From assembly GCF_004786015.1 (NCBI RefSeq), contig NZ_CP032096.1:2170001-2234000 (forward strand): DNA of 64,000 nucleotides, read 5' to 3'. The translations under genes were made by a program, and so were the position numbers. The DNA comes from Hydrogenovibrio crunogenus. Lineage in GTDB: Bacteria > Pseudomonadota > Gammaproteobacteria > Thiomicrospirales > Thiomicrospiraceae. Positions 45,981-55,559 of this stretch are shown here, piece by piece. Each line of letters begins with the position of its first letter. Positions within the stretch are counted from its first letter, which is position 1. The notes beneath the pieces were generated by a model. The model was not told the origin of the DNA. It saw nothing but the letters and a program-made list of their open reading frames with translations, and did not search any database.

Positions 45981-48900
45981 TTATGATTCTGACAGTGCCC
46001 GTTTAAGGGCACCTGTTTTTGCCTGGGGCGAACCGGTATTTTTTGCCACCAACGCATAAGCCACCGGCAGCACGAACAAACTTAACAGAGTTGAAAATGC
46101 GACCCCCCACAACAACACATAGCCTAAAATCTGACGGGTTTCTGCCCCCGCGCCCTCTGAAAACATCAAAGGAATGGTTCCAGCACAAGTCGTAAATGCC
46201 GTCATAATAATGGGCCGTAAACGTAGATGTGTTGCCGAGACCAAAGCATGATAGACCGGCACCCCTTTATCTCGTAATTGATTGGTGAACTCAACAATTA
46301 AAATCCCATTTTTAGTTGCTAAACCCAACAACATAATTAATGCAATCTGGCTGTAAATATTCAGACTTAACCCATAGAATAACAACGCATAAATGCCCCC
46401 TGCAAACGCTAACGGAACCGTCAACATAATGACAAACGGCTGAATAAAACTTTCAAACTGCGCAGCCAACACCAAAAAGACAACTAGTGTGCCAAATAAA
46501 AAGATCCAATACAGCGAACTGGTTGCTGTTTGAAATTCTTTGGACTGTCCTTTGTAATCAATTGTGGCTTCTGAAGGAAGTGTCTGACGAGTTAAATCAT
46601 TTAAATAATTTAAGGCCTGTCCCAATGACAAATGATCATCCAACTTTGCAGACAGTGTAATCGCCCGTACTCGATTATAACGATTCAAACTGGACGCCGT
46701 TGCATCTTCGCTCATGGAAACCAAACTCGACAAGGGAATCATCTGTTCGCTTCCATCAGCATTGAGATAAATTTGATTCAAGTCATCAGGAGTCTTAAAC
46801 CATTTAGGATCTGCCTTTAGAAGAATATCGTACTCTTCTCCATCATATTCGAATGTGGTCACCTTCTTTGAACCCAGCAAAATCTGTAATGTTTCAGTGA
46901 TATCCTGATGAGAAATCCCCAATGCGCGAGCACGGGCATAATCCACTTTCAATCGAAGTTGTGGTTTGCTGGGTTCATAATCCCAATCCAAACTGTTCAA
47001 CCCTGGATTGGTTTTCTCAATTGCCTGATCCATCAAGCCTTTCCATTGTTCCAATGCGTCATAACTAGGTCCCCCAATCACAAATTGCACTGGCTTCTGT
47101 ATACGGCCACCAATACTCGATCGCATCACTGGAAAGGCTTTCACTCCGGAAAGGTCTGCCAGATCTTTTCGAACCGAGCGCATGATGTCAAAACCAGATC
47201 GTCGTTGTGACCAATCATTCAGCACCACAATAACAAAACCTGAGTTAAAAACCTCTCCAGACCCGAATGAACGTGGCGCTCTAACAATCAAGCGCTTTAC
47301 CTCACCTTTTTCCACCAGAGGCATTAACCGATTTTCAATTTCATTCATATAACTTTGCATATAATCAAATGTGGCTCCTTCCGGTCCTTTTACCATTACA
47401 AAAAAGACGCCTCGGTCTTCTTTAGGCACATACTCTTGCGGGACTTTCTGAGAAAGGAAAACCATGGAAGCTATCACGCCTAAAAAAATTAACACGACCC
47501 AAACTGGATGACGTAAATTTTTAACCAATATTTTTTTAAACCGATGCCGTGAATGATGTCTTTTTTGACCGGTTGAGCCTGTTGTTTTAGAAGCAGACAA
47601 AATATTGGAAGCCAATGCAGGAGACAAGGTTAGGGCGACCCAGCTGGAAAAAAGCACAGCCACCGCTAAGGTAATGGCAAACTCTGAGAACAGGCGCCCC
47701 ACACTCCCTTCTAAGAACCCAATCGGTAAAAAGACAGCAATCAACACCATCGTGGTCGCAATAACCGCAAATCCAACTTGCCGGGTGCCAAGGTAAGCAG
47801 CGGCAATCGGTTTATACCCCAGATCCAAATGTCGTTGTGTATTTTCGAGCACCACGATGGCATCATCCACTACCAGTCCAATCGCCAGTACCAATGCTAA
47901 CAATGTCAGCAAATTGACCGAAAAACCTAGCATCCACAACACCCAGAAAGTGGCTATTAATGACACCGGCAATGTGACAGCCGGCACTAAAGCCGCACGG
48001 ACATTTTTTAAAAACACCAACATCACCAGTACCACCAAGCCTAAGGCGATAAATAACGTTTTGAACACTTCATTCACAGCTTGATGCACAAAAACGGAAG
48101 CATCATAACTGTCTTCCAAGTTCAGACCTTCAGGCAAGGTCTGATTAATCAACTCCTTACGTTCGTTGGCTAGCTCGGCAACGGTCAAGGTATTAGCATT
48201 AGACTGTTTAATTATCCCGATTCCGACCATCGGCATGCCATTTCCTTTAAAGAACCGACGCCGCTCTATCGCACCCATCTGAACTTGAGCCACATCTCCC
48301 AGAGTGATTTGACCAATTTGCTTATCTTGTTTAATGACCAGTTGTTTAAAATCTTCAACGCTTTGTAGCGGTTTTTCAGCTTGCAGCGTCAACATCACGT
48401 CATCTCCCTGGAGAGATCCCACAGGCAACTCAATATTTGACGCACGAATCTGATTCTCAATCTGCGTGGGCGAAAGCCCGTAAAGGGCAAGCTTTTGTGG
48501 GTTCAGCCAAACACGCAATGCAAACGATTGTCCTCCTCCGACTCGTACACGGGCAACGCCATCCAACACGGAAAAACGATCAACAATATATCGTTCCGCA
48601 AAATCCGTGAGTTCTGGAATGGTCATACGGTCACTGGCCAAGTTAAACCAAATGATCGGACTATCATCCCCATCGGCTTTTTCAACCTCCGGAGCATCGG
48701 CCGCAACCGGCAAATTATCGGCAATCCGGGAAACGCGATCTCTAATATCATTGGCAGCGGCATCAATATCCCGATTAATGCTGAACTCTACAGTGATGTT
48801 AGATCGACCATCAGTAGATTGGGAGGAGATATACTCAATTCCCGAAACGCCTGCAATGCGATCCTCAATCTGTTTCGTTATGCGACTTTCAACCACTTCG

Positions 48901-49067
48901 GCAGAAGCGCCTAAGTAAGTGGTTTCAATGGAAATAACCGGCGGATCCACATTCGGATATTCCCGCAAACTCATACGATCAAAAGCCATCAACCCAAAAG
49001 CCACCAATAAGAAAGAAGCGACGGTCGCTAAAACGGGTCGCTTAATCGACGTATCAGACAACCACAT
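45981..49067 (-). CDS. RND efflux pump inner-membrane transporter (HAE1/AcrB type)
   Basis: A 1028-residue transporter with 12 membrane spans and two large periplasmic loops. Seen: N-terminal SIKRPVLATVASFLLVAFG, LREYPNVDPPVISI, the proton-relay helix LALVLAIGLVVDDAIVVLEN with the DD pair near residue 405, and LMLLGLATKNGILIVEF in the second half. It is a proton-driven exporter of hydrophobic compounds. Its ATG overlaps the adaptor stop by one base. No outer-membrane TolC-type gene is adjacent, so a channel from elsewhere must be used. Confidence 0.95.
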   Translation of the reverse strand: MWLSDTSIKRPVLATVASFLLVAFGLMAFDRMSLREYPNVDPPVISIETTYLGASAEVVESRITKQIEDRIAGVSGIEYISSQSTDGRSNITVEFSINRDIDAAANDIRDRVSRIADNLPVAADAPEVEKADGDDSPIIWFNLASDRMTIPELTDFAERYIVDRFSVLDGVARVRVGGGQSFALRVWLNPQKLALYGLSPTQIENQIRASNIELPVGSLQGDDVMLTLQAEKPLQSVEDFKQLVIKQDKQIGQITLGDVAQVQMGAIERRRFFKGNGMPMVGIGIIKQSNANTLTVAELANERKELINQTLPEGLNLEDSYDASVFVHQAVNEVFKTLFIALGLVVLVMLVFLKNVRAALVPAVTLPVSLIATFWVLWMLGFSVNLLTLLALVLAIGLVVDDAIVVLENTQRHLDLGYKPIAAAYLGTRQVGFAVIATTMVLIAVFLPIGFLEGSVGRLFSEFAITLAVAVLFSSWVALTLSPALASNILSASKTTGSTGQKRHHSRHRFKKILVKNLRHPVWVVLIFLGVIASMVFLSQKVPQEYVPKEDRGVFFVMVKGPEGATFDYMQSYMNEIENRLMPLVEKGEVKRLIVRAPRSFGSGEVFNSGFVIVVLNDWSQRRSGFDIMRSVRKDLADLSGVKAFPVMRSSIGGRIQKPVQFVIGGPSYDALEQWKGLMDQAIEKTNPGLNSLDWDYEPSKPQLRLKVDYARARALGISHQDITETLQILLGSKKVTTFEYDGEEYDILLKADPKWFKTPDDLNQIYLNADGSEQMIPLSSLVSMSEDATASSLNRYNRVRAITLSAKLDDHLSLGQALNYLNDLTRQTLPSEATIDYKGQSKEFQTATSSLYWIFLFGTLVVFLVLAAQFESFIQPFVIMLTVPLAFAGGIYALLFYGLSLNIYSQIALIMLLGLATKNGILIVEFTNQLRDKGVPVYHALVSATHLRLRPIIMTAFTTCAGTIPLMFSEGAGAETRQILGYVLLWGVAFSTLLSLFVLPVAYALVAKNTGSPQAKTGALKRALSES

Positions 49068-50194
49068 TAGGGCACCTCTCTTTGAGGTACGGTTTTCTTG
49101 AGTAAGAGTTCTTGAGGCTGTCCAGACTGCATCGCTTTAATACGGACAGGTTTATTCAACGAAATTCGCATCAAGCCCTGACTGACAATAATGTCGTTTT
49201 CTCCAAGCCCTTTTAATACTTGTGTCAATTTGGCCTTTCTATCCCCCGTTTCAATTTCCACTTTCTGCAACTGGTATATTCCCGACCGTTCTGAAGGGGT
49301 TAATCGGTAAACAAACTGGCGGTCACCCAACATCAAGATGGCACTGTTGGGAATCATTAACTTGGCGTGCGGAGGCAAATGCAAAAAAGCTCGAACCATC
49401 ATATTTGTTTTCAATTCTGCTTTCGGATTCGCGATAAGTGCTCTTGCCTGTATCATGCGCAGGTTTGCTTCAACTCGCGGGGAAATGGCTCGCAACGCGC
49501 CTTTAAAACGGCGCCCTGGAAAGGAAGCCGTTTCAATCTCAACTGCCTGACCAATTTTTAAATTCGATAAATATTGGCTTGGAAGCAATAAATCCAATTT
49601 CATTTGACTGGTGTCGTCCAAGCTGACAATTTTCGTTCCAGCTTGAACCAAAGCGCCTACACTTAACTGACGAAACCCAACTTGACCGGAAAAAGGCGCA
49701 TAAATACGTCTGTCTGCTAACTGTGCTTGAATCACTTTTCGCTTGGCTTCGGAAGTCTTCCACAAACGATAACGCTCGTCAATTAAAGAACGCGTAACGG
49801 ACCCTCGTCCTTCAATCTCTTTAACCCGGTCATATTGACGTTTCGCTTCTTCAGTCGCTTCTTTCGCCTCTTCCAGCAAAGCCAACTCTTCTTGCGAATT
49901 CAACTCCACCAGCAGCTGACTTTTGCGAACTTTTTCACCATCCTTAAAATGAATAGCCTGGACAATCTCCGTCACATTAGCAGTAATATCAACCGACTCC
50001 TTTGCATGAAGCGTTCCTAAAACTTCCAAATCAACGGGGATTTTGACGGGCTTCACACTGTATGCAATGACAGGAACAGCTTGCGATTTAGAAGAAATCG
50101 ATGGGGTCGACTTAAGTTCATCAGCAAGAACTGAACTTGTCATCAAAAAAAGCCAAGCGTAATGGCCTCGCCACTTAAAAAAAACATCCAACAT
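49067..50194 (-). CDS. RND efflux periplasmic adaptor (membrane fusion protein)
   Basis: A 375-residue adaptor: N-terminal signal (DVFFKWRGHYAWLFLMTSSVLA), barrel-sandwich half-motifs (LGTLHAKESVDITANVTEIVQAIHFKDGEKV and RIYAPFSGQVGFRQLSVGALVQAGTKIV) around an alpha-helical hairpin (~105-150), and a beta-barrel/MP domain. ATG at 50194 is chosen because GAAGG lies nine bases upstream. It is cotranscribed with the transporter, which it links to an outer-membrane channel. No lipobox cysteine is visible. Confidence 0.93.
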   Translation of the reverse strand: MLDVFFKWRGHYAWLFLMTSSVLADELKSTPSISSKSQAVPVIAYSVKPVKIPVDLEVLGTLHAKESVDITANVTEIVQAIHFKDGEKVRKSQLLVELNSQEELALLEEAKEATEEAKRQYDRVKEIEGRGSVTRSLIDERYRLWKTSEAKRKVIQAQLADRRIYAPFSGQVGFRQLSVGALVQAGTKIVSLDDTSQMKLDLLLPSQYLSNLKIGQAVEIETASFPGRRFKGALRAISPRVEANLRMIQARALIANPKAELKTNMMVRAFLHLPPHAKLMIPNSAILMLGDRQFVYRLTPSERSGIYQLQKVEIETGDRKAKLTQVLKGLGENDIIVSQGLMRISLNKPVRIKAMQSGQPQELLLKKTVPQREVP

Positions 50195-50285
50195 GTTTAT
50201 TGCCTTCAAAAACAAATTACGGTAAATAATAATTTTCTATTATGACTTGAAATGCCTACGGAATATGCAAATAAAGTGGATTTAC

Positions 50286-51191
50286 TCACCCTTGATCCCA
50301 GTAAGCGTTGTTGCCAAAACGATCGACCAGAAAATCAATAAAAGCACGCGCTTTTTGAGAAAGAAAACGATTTTGTGGATACACCGCATAAGCATGCATC
50401 ATTGGAATTTTATGATCGGTTAAAAGAGGAACCAACTCACCTGTCGCCAAAGCCTCCCAAGCAATAAAGGTGGGTTCCAATACAATTCCGTGCCCGGCTT
50501 TCGCCATATTCAACAGAAAGCTGCCATTATTCGAATAGAGATGACTGGGCAAGTTCAAATGACGCTCTTTATTATCCGGCCCAATCAAGTGCCAATTCTC
50601 TGCGCCTTTCGACCCATAACGTAAAATTTTATGATGCTTCAAGTCTTCAGCCGTTTTCGGTGTGCCATGTTTTTTTAAATAACTCGGGCTGGCACACATC
50701 ACAAATCGAATCGGCGCAATTTTTCGTGCCTGAATCGTTGAGTCTTTTAAATCGGTAATACGAAAAGCCAAGTCAAATCCTTCTTCAACAATATCCACTT
50801 CCCGATCTGAAAAGTCGACATGCAATGTTAAATTAGGATGTGCCTGCGTAAAACTATCCAGCGCAGGAGATAAATGTTCCAGCCCAAACGAAAGTGGCAC
50901 GGCTAACCTTAAGGTACCTTCCAAACTGGCTTCTCGAGCCACCGTCATTTGATTCATTTCCGTCACCGAATCCAACACAGATAACGCTTTTTCATAATAA
51001 ACTTGGCCGGCTTCGGTTAAGCTTGATTTTCGAGTTGTGCGGTTGATTAACTTGGTTTCTAATCGATCCTCCAAGTCAGCCAGTCTTCGACTCACCGCAG
51101 ATTTTGCTAAATTCAATTGCTCAGCCGCCCGACCAATCCCTCCAGCCTCAACCACCCGGACAAAGACCTGAATATCTTCAAGTTGACCCAT
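50286..51191 (-). CDS. LysR-family transcriptional regulator
   Basis: A 301-residue regulator: an N-terminal winged helix-turn-helix (VRVVEAGGIGRAAEQLNLAKSAVSRRLADLEDRL) and a C-terminal substrate-binding domain resembling the DsdA/PA0477-like group (LAVPLSFGLEHLSPAL). ATG at 51191 has GAGGAG ten bases upstream. It is divergent from the pirin gene, and a 7-bp-arm inverted repeat lies in the gap, the classic arrangement for a LysR regulator controlling its neighbour. Confidence 0.94.
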   Translation of the reverse strand: MGQLEDIQVFVRVVEAGGIGRAAEQLNLAKSAVSRRLADLEDRLETKLINRTTRKSSLTEAGQVYYEKALSVLDSVTEMNQMTVAREASLEGTLRLAVPLSFGLEHLSPALDSFTQAHPNLTLHVDFSDREVDIVEEGFDLAFRITDLKDSTIQARKIAPIRFVMCASPSYLKKHGTPKTAEDLKHHKILRYGSKGAENWHLIGPDNKERHLNLPSHLYSNNGSFLLNMAKAGHGIVLEPTFIAWEALATGELVPLLTDHKIPMMHAYAVYPQNRFLSQKARAFIDFLVDRFGNNAYWDQG

Positions 51192-51224
51192 TATTTCTAT
51201 ACTCCTCAACACTCACCTCGAGAT

Positions 51225-51243
51225 TGTTCTATTTTTTAGAACA
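51225..51243. promoter_or_regulatory. Candidate LysR operator between regulator and pirin gene
   Basis: TGTTCTA (51225-51231) and TAGAACA (51237-51243) are perfect arms around a 5-base T spacer, a dyad of the size and form bound by LysR-type regulators. It lies 34 bp before the regulator ATG and 98 bp before the pirin ATG. Confidence 0.5.
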
Positions 51244-51340
51244 GTGTTTTTGGATTTTGCTGGTTTTTTACACTCAAATCAAGCGTTAATCTATTTCATA
51301 GGATAAAGAATCTTATTGCAGACATTCAAAGGAGAATCCC

Positions 51341-52183
51341 ATGAACGCAACCAAAGAAGTGATGATCGTGACACGCGGGATGCCGGCATCGGATGGTGCT
51401 GGCGTTCGCTTAACCCGACTCATCGGCCAACCGGAAATTCAAGATTTGGATCCATTTCTCATGTTGGATTTTTTTGAATCCGATGATCCGGATGATTATA
51501 TTGCAGGATTTCCACCGCACCCACACCGCGGATTTGAAACAGTCACTTACCTGCTCAATGGTCGGATGCGACATCAGGACAATCAGGGCAATGAAGGCGT
51601 CATTGAATCCGGAGGGGTGCAATGGATGACAGCAGGAAAAGGGGTCATTCACTCTGAAATGCCCGAGCAAGAAAATGGGTTGCTTAGAGGATTTCAGCTC
51701 TGGATCAACCTGCCAGGCCATGCCAAAATGAACCCGCCGGCCTACCAAGAGTTCACACCAGACCAAGTGCCGGTTGAAACCTGGGAAAATGGCACTGAAA
51801 TCCGAGTGGTAACCGGGAAAACCGAAAAAGGAACCGAAGGGCCGGTTAAAAACACTTTCGTGAACCCAACTTATTTAGACGTGAGCTTGGCGGCGGACAG
51901 TGAATTTAGCCAACCCTTAGAAACGGACAGTCACAGTTTCATCCTAGTGGTTGAAGGCAGTGTCAAAGTCGGCAACAAAGGTGTGCTTTTACAAAAAGGG
52001 ATGTTGGGCATTTTGTCTAACGGCGACAGCGTTCAAGTCGATTCAGGCAACACGCCGGGACGATTCTTATTGATCTCAGGGCAACCGATTCGTGAACCCA
52101 TCGCCAAAGGCGGACCTTTTGTCATGAACACGCAAGAGGAACTTCATCAAGCATTTGATGACTTCCGAAACAATCGTTTTTAA
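51341..52183 (+). CDS. Pirin-family bicupin protein
   Basis: A 280-residue pirin. The N-terminal cupin holds the metal-binding set HPHRGFETVTYLLNG, then the H in RHQDNQGN and a glutamate in IHSEMPEQENG; the C-terminal cupin is degenerate (HSFILVVEGSVKVG). Some pirins have quercetinase activity, while others regulate metabolism by protein binding; the substrate here is unknown. AAAGGAG precedes the ATG. It is divergent from a LysR gene and ends at a strong palindromic terminator. Confidence 0.94.
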   Translation: MNATKEVMIVTRGMPASDGAGVRLTRLIGQPEIQDLDPFLMLDFFESDDPDDYIAGFPPHPHRGFETVTYLLNGRMRHQDNQGNEGVIESGGVQWMTAGKGVIHSEMPEQENGLLRGFQLWINLPGHAKMNPPAYQEFTPDQVPVETWENGTEIRVVTGKTEKGTEGPVKNTFVNPTYLDVSLAADSEFSQPLETDSHSFILVVEGSVKVGNKGVLLQKGMLGILSNGDSVQVDSGNTPGRFLLISGQPIREPIAKGGPFVMNTQEELHQAFDDFRNNRF

Positions 52184-52201
52184 GTCGCCACTGCTTCCAA
52201 T

Positions 52202-52229
52202 AAAAAACCGCCAGGCCTGGCGGTTTTTT
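52202..52229 (+). terminator. 28-bp palindromic CCAGGCCTGG terminator of the pirin gene
   Basis: A perfect 28-bp palindrome: six A, CCG, CCAGG/CCTGG, CGG, six T. Core 52211-52220. Efficient on both strands; also ends the convergent chemoreceptor gene. Confidence 0.85.
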
Positions 52230-52266
52230 TGTTTTAAAGCGTGTCGACCACACGCTTCTTATCTCA

Positions 52267-54042
52267 CTATGCGATTCGCTTCATCAGGTTCGCATCACTC
52301 ATCGAATCTTCTGGGGCAGCTAATTGTGGCGATACCGTGAAAAAAGACATGTCTTTCTGCAACACTTGAGATTGATAACTGAGGCTTTCAGATGATGCAT
52401 TAGTCTCTTCAACCAGCGCCGCATTTTGCTGAGTCACAGATTCAATTTGCGCAATGGATTGACGTACTTGATTAATGCCTTGTGCTTGCTGAACCGAAGC
52501 GGTGGCAATTTGCTCAATCATTTCAGCTACTCGATCTACCGATTGATGAATGCCTTGCAACATCTCTCCCGAGTTGGAGGCCAATCCGGTACCAATATCA
52601 ATCCGCTCCACACTTTCGTCAATTAACTTTTTAATATCTCGTGCCGCTTCGGCAGACTTTTGAGCCAAAGCACGTACTTCACCTGCCACCACAGCAAACC
52701 CACGCCCGTGGTCTCCTGCTCGAGCCGCCTCAACCGCTGCATTCAGCGCCAGCAAATTGGTTTGAAAAGCGATGCCGTCAATCAGCGTGACAATCTCTGC
52801 AATTTTATGACTGGACGCCTGAATCGCATTCATTGCTTCAATGGTCTCTTGCATCACTTTTGCCCCTTCTTCCGCTTTCAACTGAACATCCGAAGCGACT
52901 TTGGCTGTTTCTTGAGCGTTATCGGTATTGTTTTGCACAGCAGAATTCATCTCCTCCATGGTTGCGGAGGTTTCTTCCAATGCGGCAGCCTGTTCTTGAA
53001 CCTGCTGATTCAGTGTTGCGGAGCCTTCAGACACTTCATGGGCTGCGGAACTCACTGTTTCCGAGGCATTCAATGCCGTAGCCACCACTTCGCCTAAACG
53101 GTCTGCCACAACTTCAAATCCATGACTGAGCCGACCGATACTGTCATCAAACATGGTTCTATTGGCAGGATCCAAATGGTCTTTCATTCTGGCCGTAATG
53201 TTTCCTTGGCTGAATTCGTCCAGCACAGAAACCGCATCGTCTACCACGGTCGTCAAAAGCAACGTACTTTTATTGGTAGAGACATCCGTTGCAAACTTCA
53301 CAAAGCGGGTTAATTTTCCTTCCTGGTTATAGACTGGATTGTAATTGGCTTCCAGCCAGATAGGGTTATCATTCTTGTCAAAACGTTCAAAAGTTCCGAT
53401 TTGCGCCTCCCCGTTTTGCAAACGTTGCCAGAATGCTGCATAAGCTGGGCTTTGTGCATAACTGGGCTCAACAAACAAACGATGGTGTTGCCCTTTGATT
53501 TCAGACAAGTCATACCCCATCGTTTGACAAAAGTTATCGTTTGCTTCGAGAATATTACCGTCTAAATCAAATTCAATTACCGCCATGGAGTTGTCAATCG
53601 CTTCCAGTTTCGCCGCGATTTTAACTTCCTGCTCAACCTGCTCGGTAATATCAGTGGCAAACTTGATGACTTTGATCACGCGTCCATTTTCATCAAAAAC
53701 AGGATTGTAATTGGCTTCCAACCAAATAAAATTACCTTGAGCATCCTGACGTAAAAAACGATCTTGAAAATAATCCCCTTGAGCCAGTTTTTGCCAAAAC
53801 TGCTGATATTCCAAAGATTGCTTGATTTCCTCCGGCACCAATACCCGATGGTGCTGACCTTTCAGTTCTGCTAAAGAAAACCCGACCACATTCAGGAAGT
53901 TTTCGTTCGCATCTAATATTTCGCCCTGCGGTGTAAAGACAATCATTGCCATAGAACGGTTGATGGCTTGAACAACGCCCTGCAATGCACTGTTTTCTTG
54001 TTCACAATCTTTTAATGTTTGTTTTATTTTCTGGTGGAACAT
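52267..54042 (-). CDS. Soluble chemoreceptor with two PAS domains
   Basis: A 591-residue cytoplasmic chemotaxis transducer with no membrane helix. Two tandem PAS domains (about 21-135 and 143-260) share the [22 protein letters not shown] pattern of heme- or flavin-binding PAS modules and are 50-60% alike by eye. A helical linker and the signalling hairpin with [40 protein letters not shown] follow. The layout resembles BdlA of Pseudomonas. ATG at 54042 (MFHQKIKQT) has AGGAG six bases upstream; the 35 open codons before it are not coding-like. Confidence 0.93.
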   Translation of the reverse strand: MFHQKIKQTLKDCEQENSALQGVVQAINRSMAMIVFTPQGEILDANENFLNVVGFSLAELKGQHHRVLVPEEIKQSLEYQQFWQKLAQGDYFQDRFLRQDAQGNFIWLEANYNPVFDENGRVIKVIKFATDITEQVEQEVKIAAKLEAIDNSMAVIEFDLDGNILEANDNFCQTMGYDLSEIKGQHHRLFVEPSYAQSPAYAAFWQRLQNGEAQIGTFERFDKNDNPIWLEANYNPVYNQEGKLTRFVKFATDVSTNKSTLLLTTVVDDAVSVLDEFSQGNITARMKDHLDPANRTMFDDSIGRLSHGFEVVADRLGEVVATALNASETVSSAAHEVSEGSATLNQQVQEQAAALEETSATMEEMNSAVQNNTDNAQETAKVASDVQLKAEEGAKVMQETIEAMNAIQASSHKIAEIVTLIDGIAFQTNLLALNAAVEAARAGDHGRGFAVVAGEVRALAQKSAEAARDIKKLIDESVERIDIGTGLASNSGEMLQGIHQSVDRVAEMIEQIATASVQQAQGINQVRQSIAQIESVTQQNAALVEETNASSESLSYQSQVLQKDMSFFTVSPQLAAPEDSMSDANLMKRIA

Positions 54043-54243
54043 ATCAACTCCTGGCGTTTTTTGATCTTTCATTCTGAACGTCATGGTAACATGACATAAA
54101 TCAATACTTCTGGCCAATATTGTTGCACACTTTGAATAATTATACAAATTCTATACAACACTGTACAACATATCTCACCTTAAAACGACATCAGCAACCG
54201 AGATTTTCATATCCAAAATGCTTTCTCGTCACTTTACTGGACA

Positions 54244-54271
54244 TTGCAAAATTTTCGGTCTACGCTAATAC
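54244..54271 (+). promoter_or_regulatory. Weak promoter candidate for the DsrE-like gene
   Basis: TTGCAA (54244-54249) and TAATAC (54266-54271) with 16-bp spacing, about 35 bp before the ATG. Confidence 0.3.
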
Positions 54272-54306
54272 ATGAAATGTCATTGATTTTTTAAAAGGAT
54301 TTTGCC

Positions 54307-54792
54307 ATGCGTTTTTTTAAGTTACTTCCGCTATTGCTCATCAGTTTTTTCTTGGTAACCAGCATGACGGCTCAAGCCGCCGATGACGGTGCCAAAGTGG
54401 TTTACCATGTGGACTTCAAGAACCCCACTCGCTACTCCGCTACCTTGACCTCCATCAACAACATCATTAACTTTTACGAATCACAACTAATGGAAGCCGA
54501 AGTTCATTTGGTCTTTGTCGGCTATGGCTTACGCTTTACCACGGACGATGCCCTCAAAGGCACGCCATATGCGGCTGACAAAGCGCTTTTGGAACGCCGA
54601 GAGGAACTCAAAGGTCGCTTAGATGCGTTAATTAATGTTCGTGGTGTGAAAGTGCATCTTTGTGATAAAACTCGCAAAGAAGTTGGATTGGATAAAGCGA
54701 AAGTCTACAAAGGCATTGACCTGACCGCTTCAGGCGTGGCTAAAATCGCCATGTTGCAAAGCGAGGGATTTGCTTATCTGAAAATCCAATAA
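54307..54792 (+). CDS. Secreted DsrE-like protein
   Basis: A 161-residue protein with a clear Sec signal peptide (RFFKLLPLLLISFFLVTSMTAQA, cleavage near residue 24) and a DsrE/DsrF-fold domain. It has KVVYHVDFKNPTRYSATLTSINNIINFY, VHLVFVGYGLRF and a single cysteine in VKVHLCDKTRKEVG, at the position used for sulfur binding in the family. A periplasmic sulfur-carrier or sensor role is plausible in a sulfur oxidiser, but this is inference. AAAGGA precedes the ATG. A single-gene unit ending at a 28-bp palindromic terminator. Confidence 0.85.
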   Translation: MRFFKLLPLLLISFFLVTSMTAQAADDGAKVVYHVDFKNPTRYSATLTSINNIINFYESQLMEAEVHLVFVGYGLRFTTDDALKGTPYAADKALLERREELKGRLDALINVRGVKVHLCDKTRKEVGLDKAKVYKGIDLTASGVAKIAMLQSEGFAYLKIQ

Positions 54793-54825
54793 GCTAAACA
54801 GGGTTGACGCTTTATTGAGCTTTAT

Positions 54826-54853
54826 AAAAAATGACCAGGCCTGGTCATTTTTT
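54826..54853 (+). terminator. 28-bp palindromic CCAGGCCTGG terminator
   Basis: A perfect 28-bp palindrome: six A, TGA, CCAGG/CCTGG, TCA, six T. Core 54835-54844. Same length and plan as the one at 52202. Confidence 0.85.
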
Positions 54854-54980
54854 GTTTTTTCAAGCCAAATTAAGCCCTTATTTGCGATTTTCACATCAGT
54901 TAAGGTAGAATATTTGCGACTAAAAAAAACAATATTGAAGTCGAATCAACGCAACTTCCAGCCGCCAAAATGAGACCCGA

Positions 54981-55559
54981 ATGACAAACATCACCCCTGC
55001 TCTTGTCCAGTTTGTAATCAAACAAAACCAATTTCAAAAATCAATCGGACATCTGACTGCATGGCTGGCACTCTCTCTGGTTCTTCTATCAGCGTTGATC
55101 GTTGTATTGCGATATGGCTTCAACAGCGGTTCTATCGCACTTCAAGAAACCATCCTGTATAACCATGCGATCTTTTTTATGATGGGAATGGCTTATACAC
55201 TTCAGCAAGACCGTCATGTCCGAGTGGATGTATTTTATAGCCAAATGTCTGTCTCTCGTCAGGCCTGGGTGAATTTGATCGGCGGGTTTGTATTTGCTTT
55301 ACCGACCCTCATTTTTTTACTCTGGGTAAGCTGGGGATATGTCAGTGGTAGCTGGGCCATTCAAGAAGGCTCTTCTGAAGCCGGCGGACTGCCTTATCTT
55401 TATCTACTCAAAACGTTCATTTTGATCATGGGCGGACTCATGCTTTTGCAAGTCCTTGCTATGATTTCGGAATCTTATTTGCAAATCACCGCCCCTGACC
55501 ATGATGGAGTGAAAGCACTACTGGTGCAAAAACAATCCGATCGCAAGGAGATGTTTTAA
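54981..55559 (+). CDS. TRAP transporter small permease (DctQ type)
   Basis: A 192-residue protein with four membrane spans and the DctQ core FFMMGMAYTLQQDRHVRVDVFY. It partners the large permease in sodium-driven uptake of organic acids. It overlaps the dctM-type gene by one base (TAATG). A near copy of the palindrome (TCAGGCCTGG, 55259-55268) lies in its coding sequence, again as Q-A-W. No substrate-binding protein gene is adjacent. Confidence 0.92.
   Translation: MTNITPALVQFVIKQNQFQKSIGHLTAWLALSLVLLSALIVVLRYGFNSGSIALQETILYNHAIFFMMGMAYTLQQDRHVRVDVFYSQMSVSRQAWVNLIGGFVFALPTLIFLLWVSWGYVSGSWAIQEGSSEAGGLPYLYLLKTFILIMGGLMLLQVLAMISESYLQITAPDHDGVKALLVQKQSDRKEMF

Noticed and set aside
45961-45985. 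AGGCCT doublet as a terminator of the chemoreceptor gene at 44746
   Set aside because: The two AGGCCT words can pair over only five or six bases with a bulge and there is no T-run; not supported as a terminator, and it lacks the full CCAGGCCTGG word.
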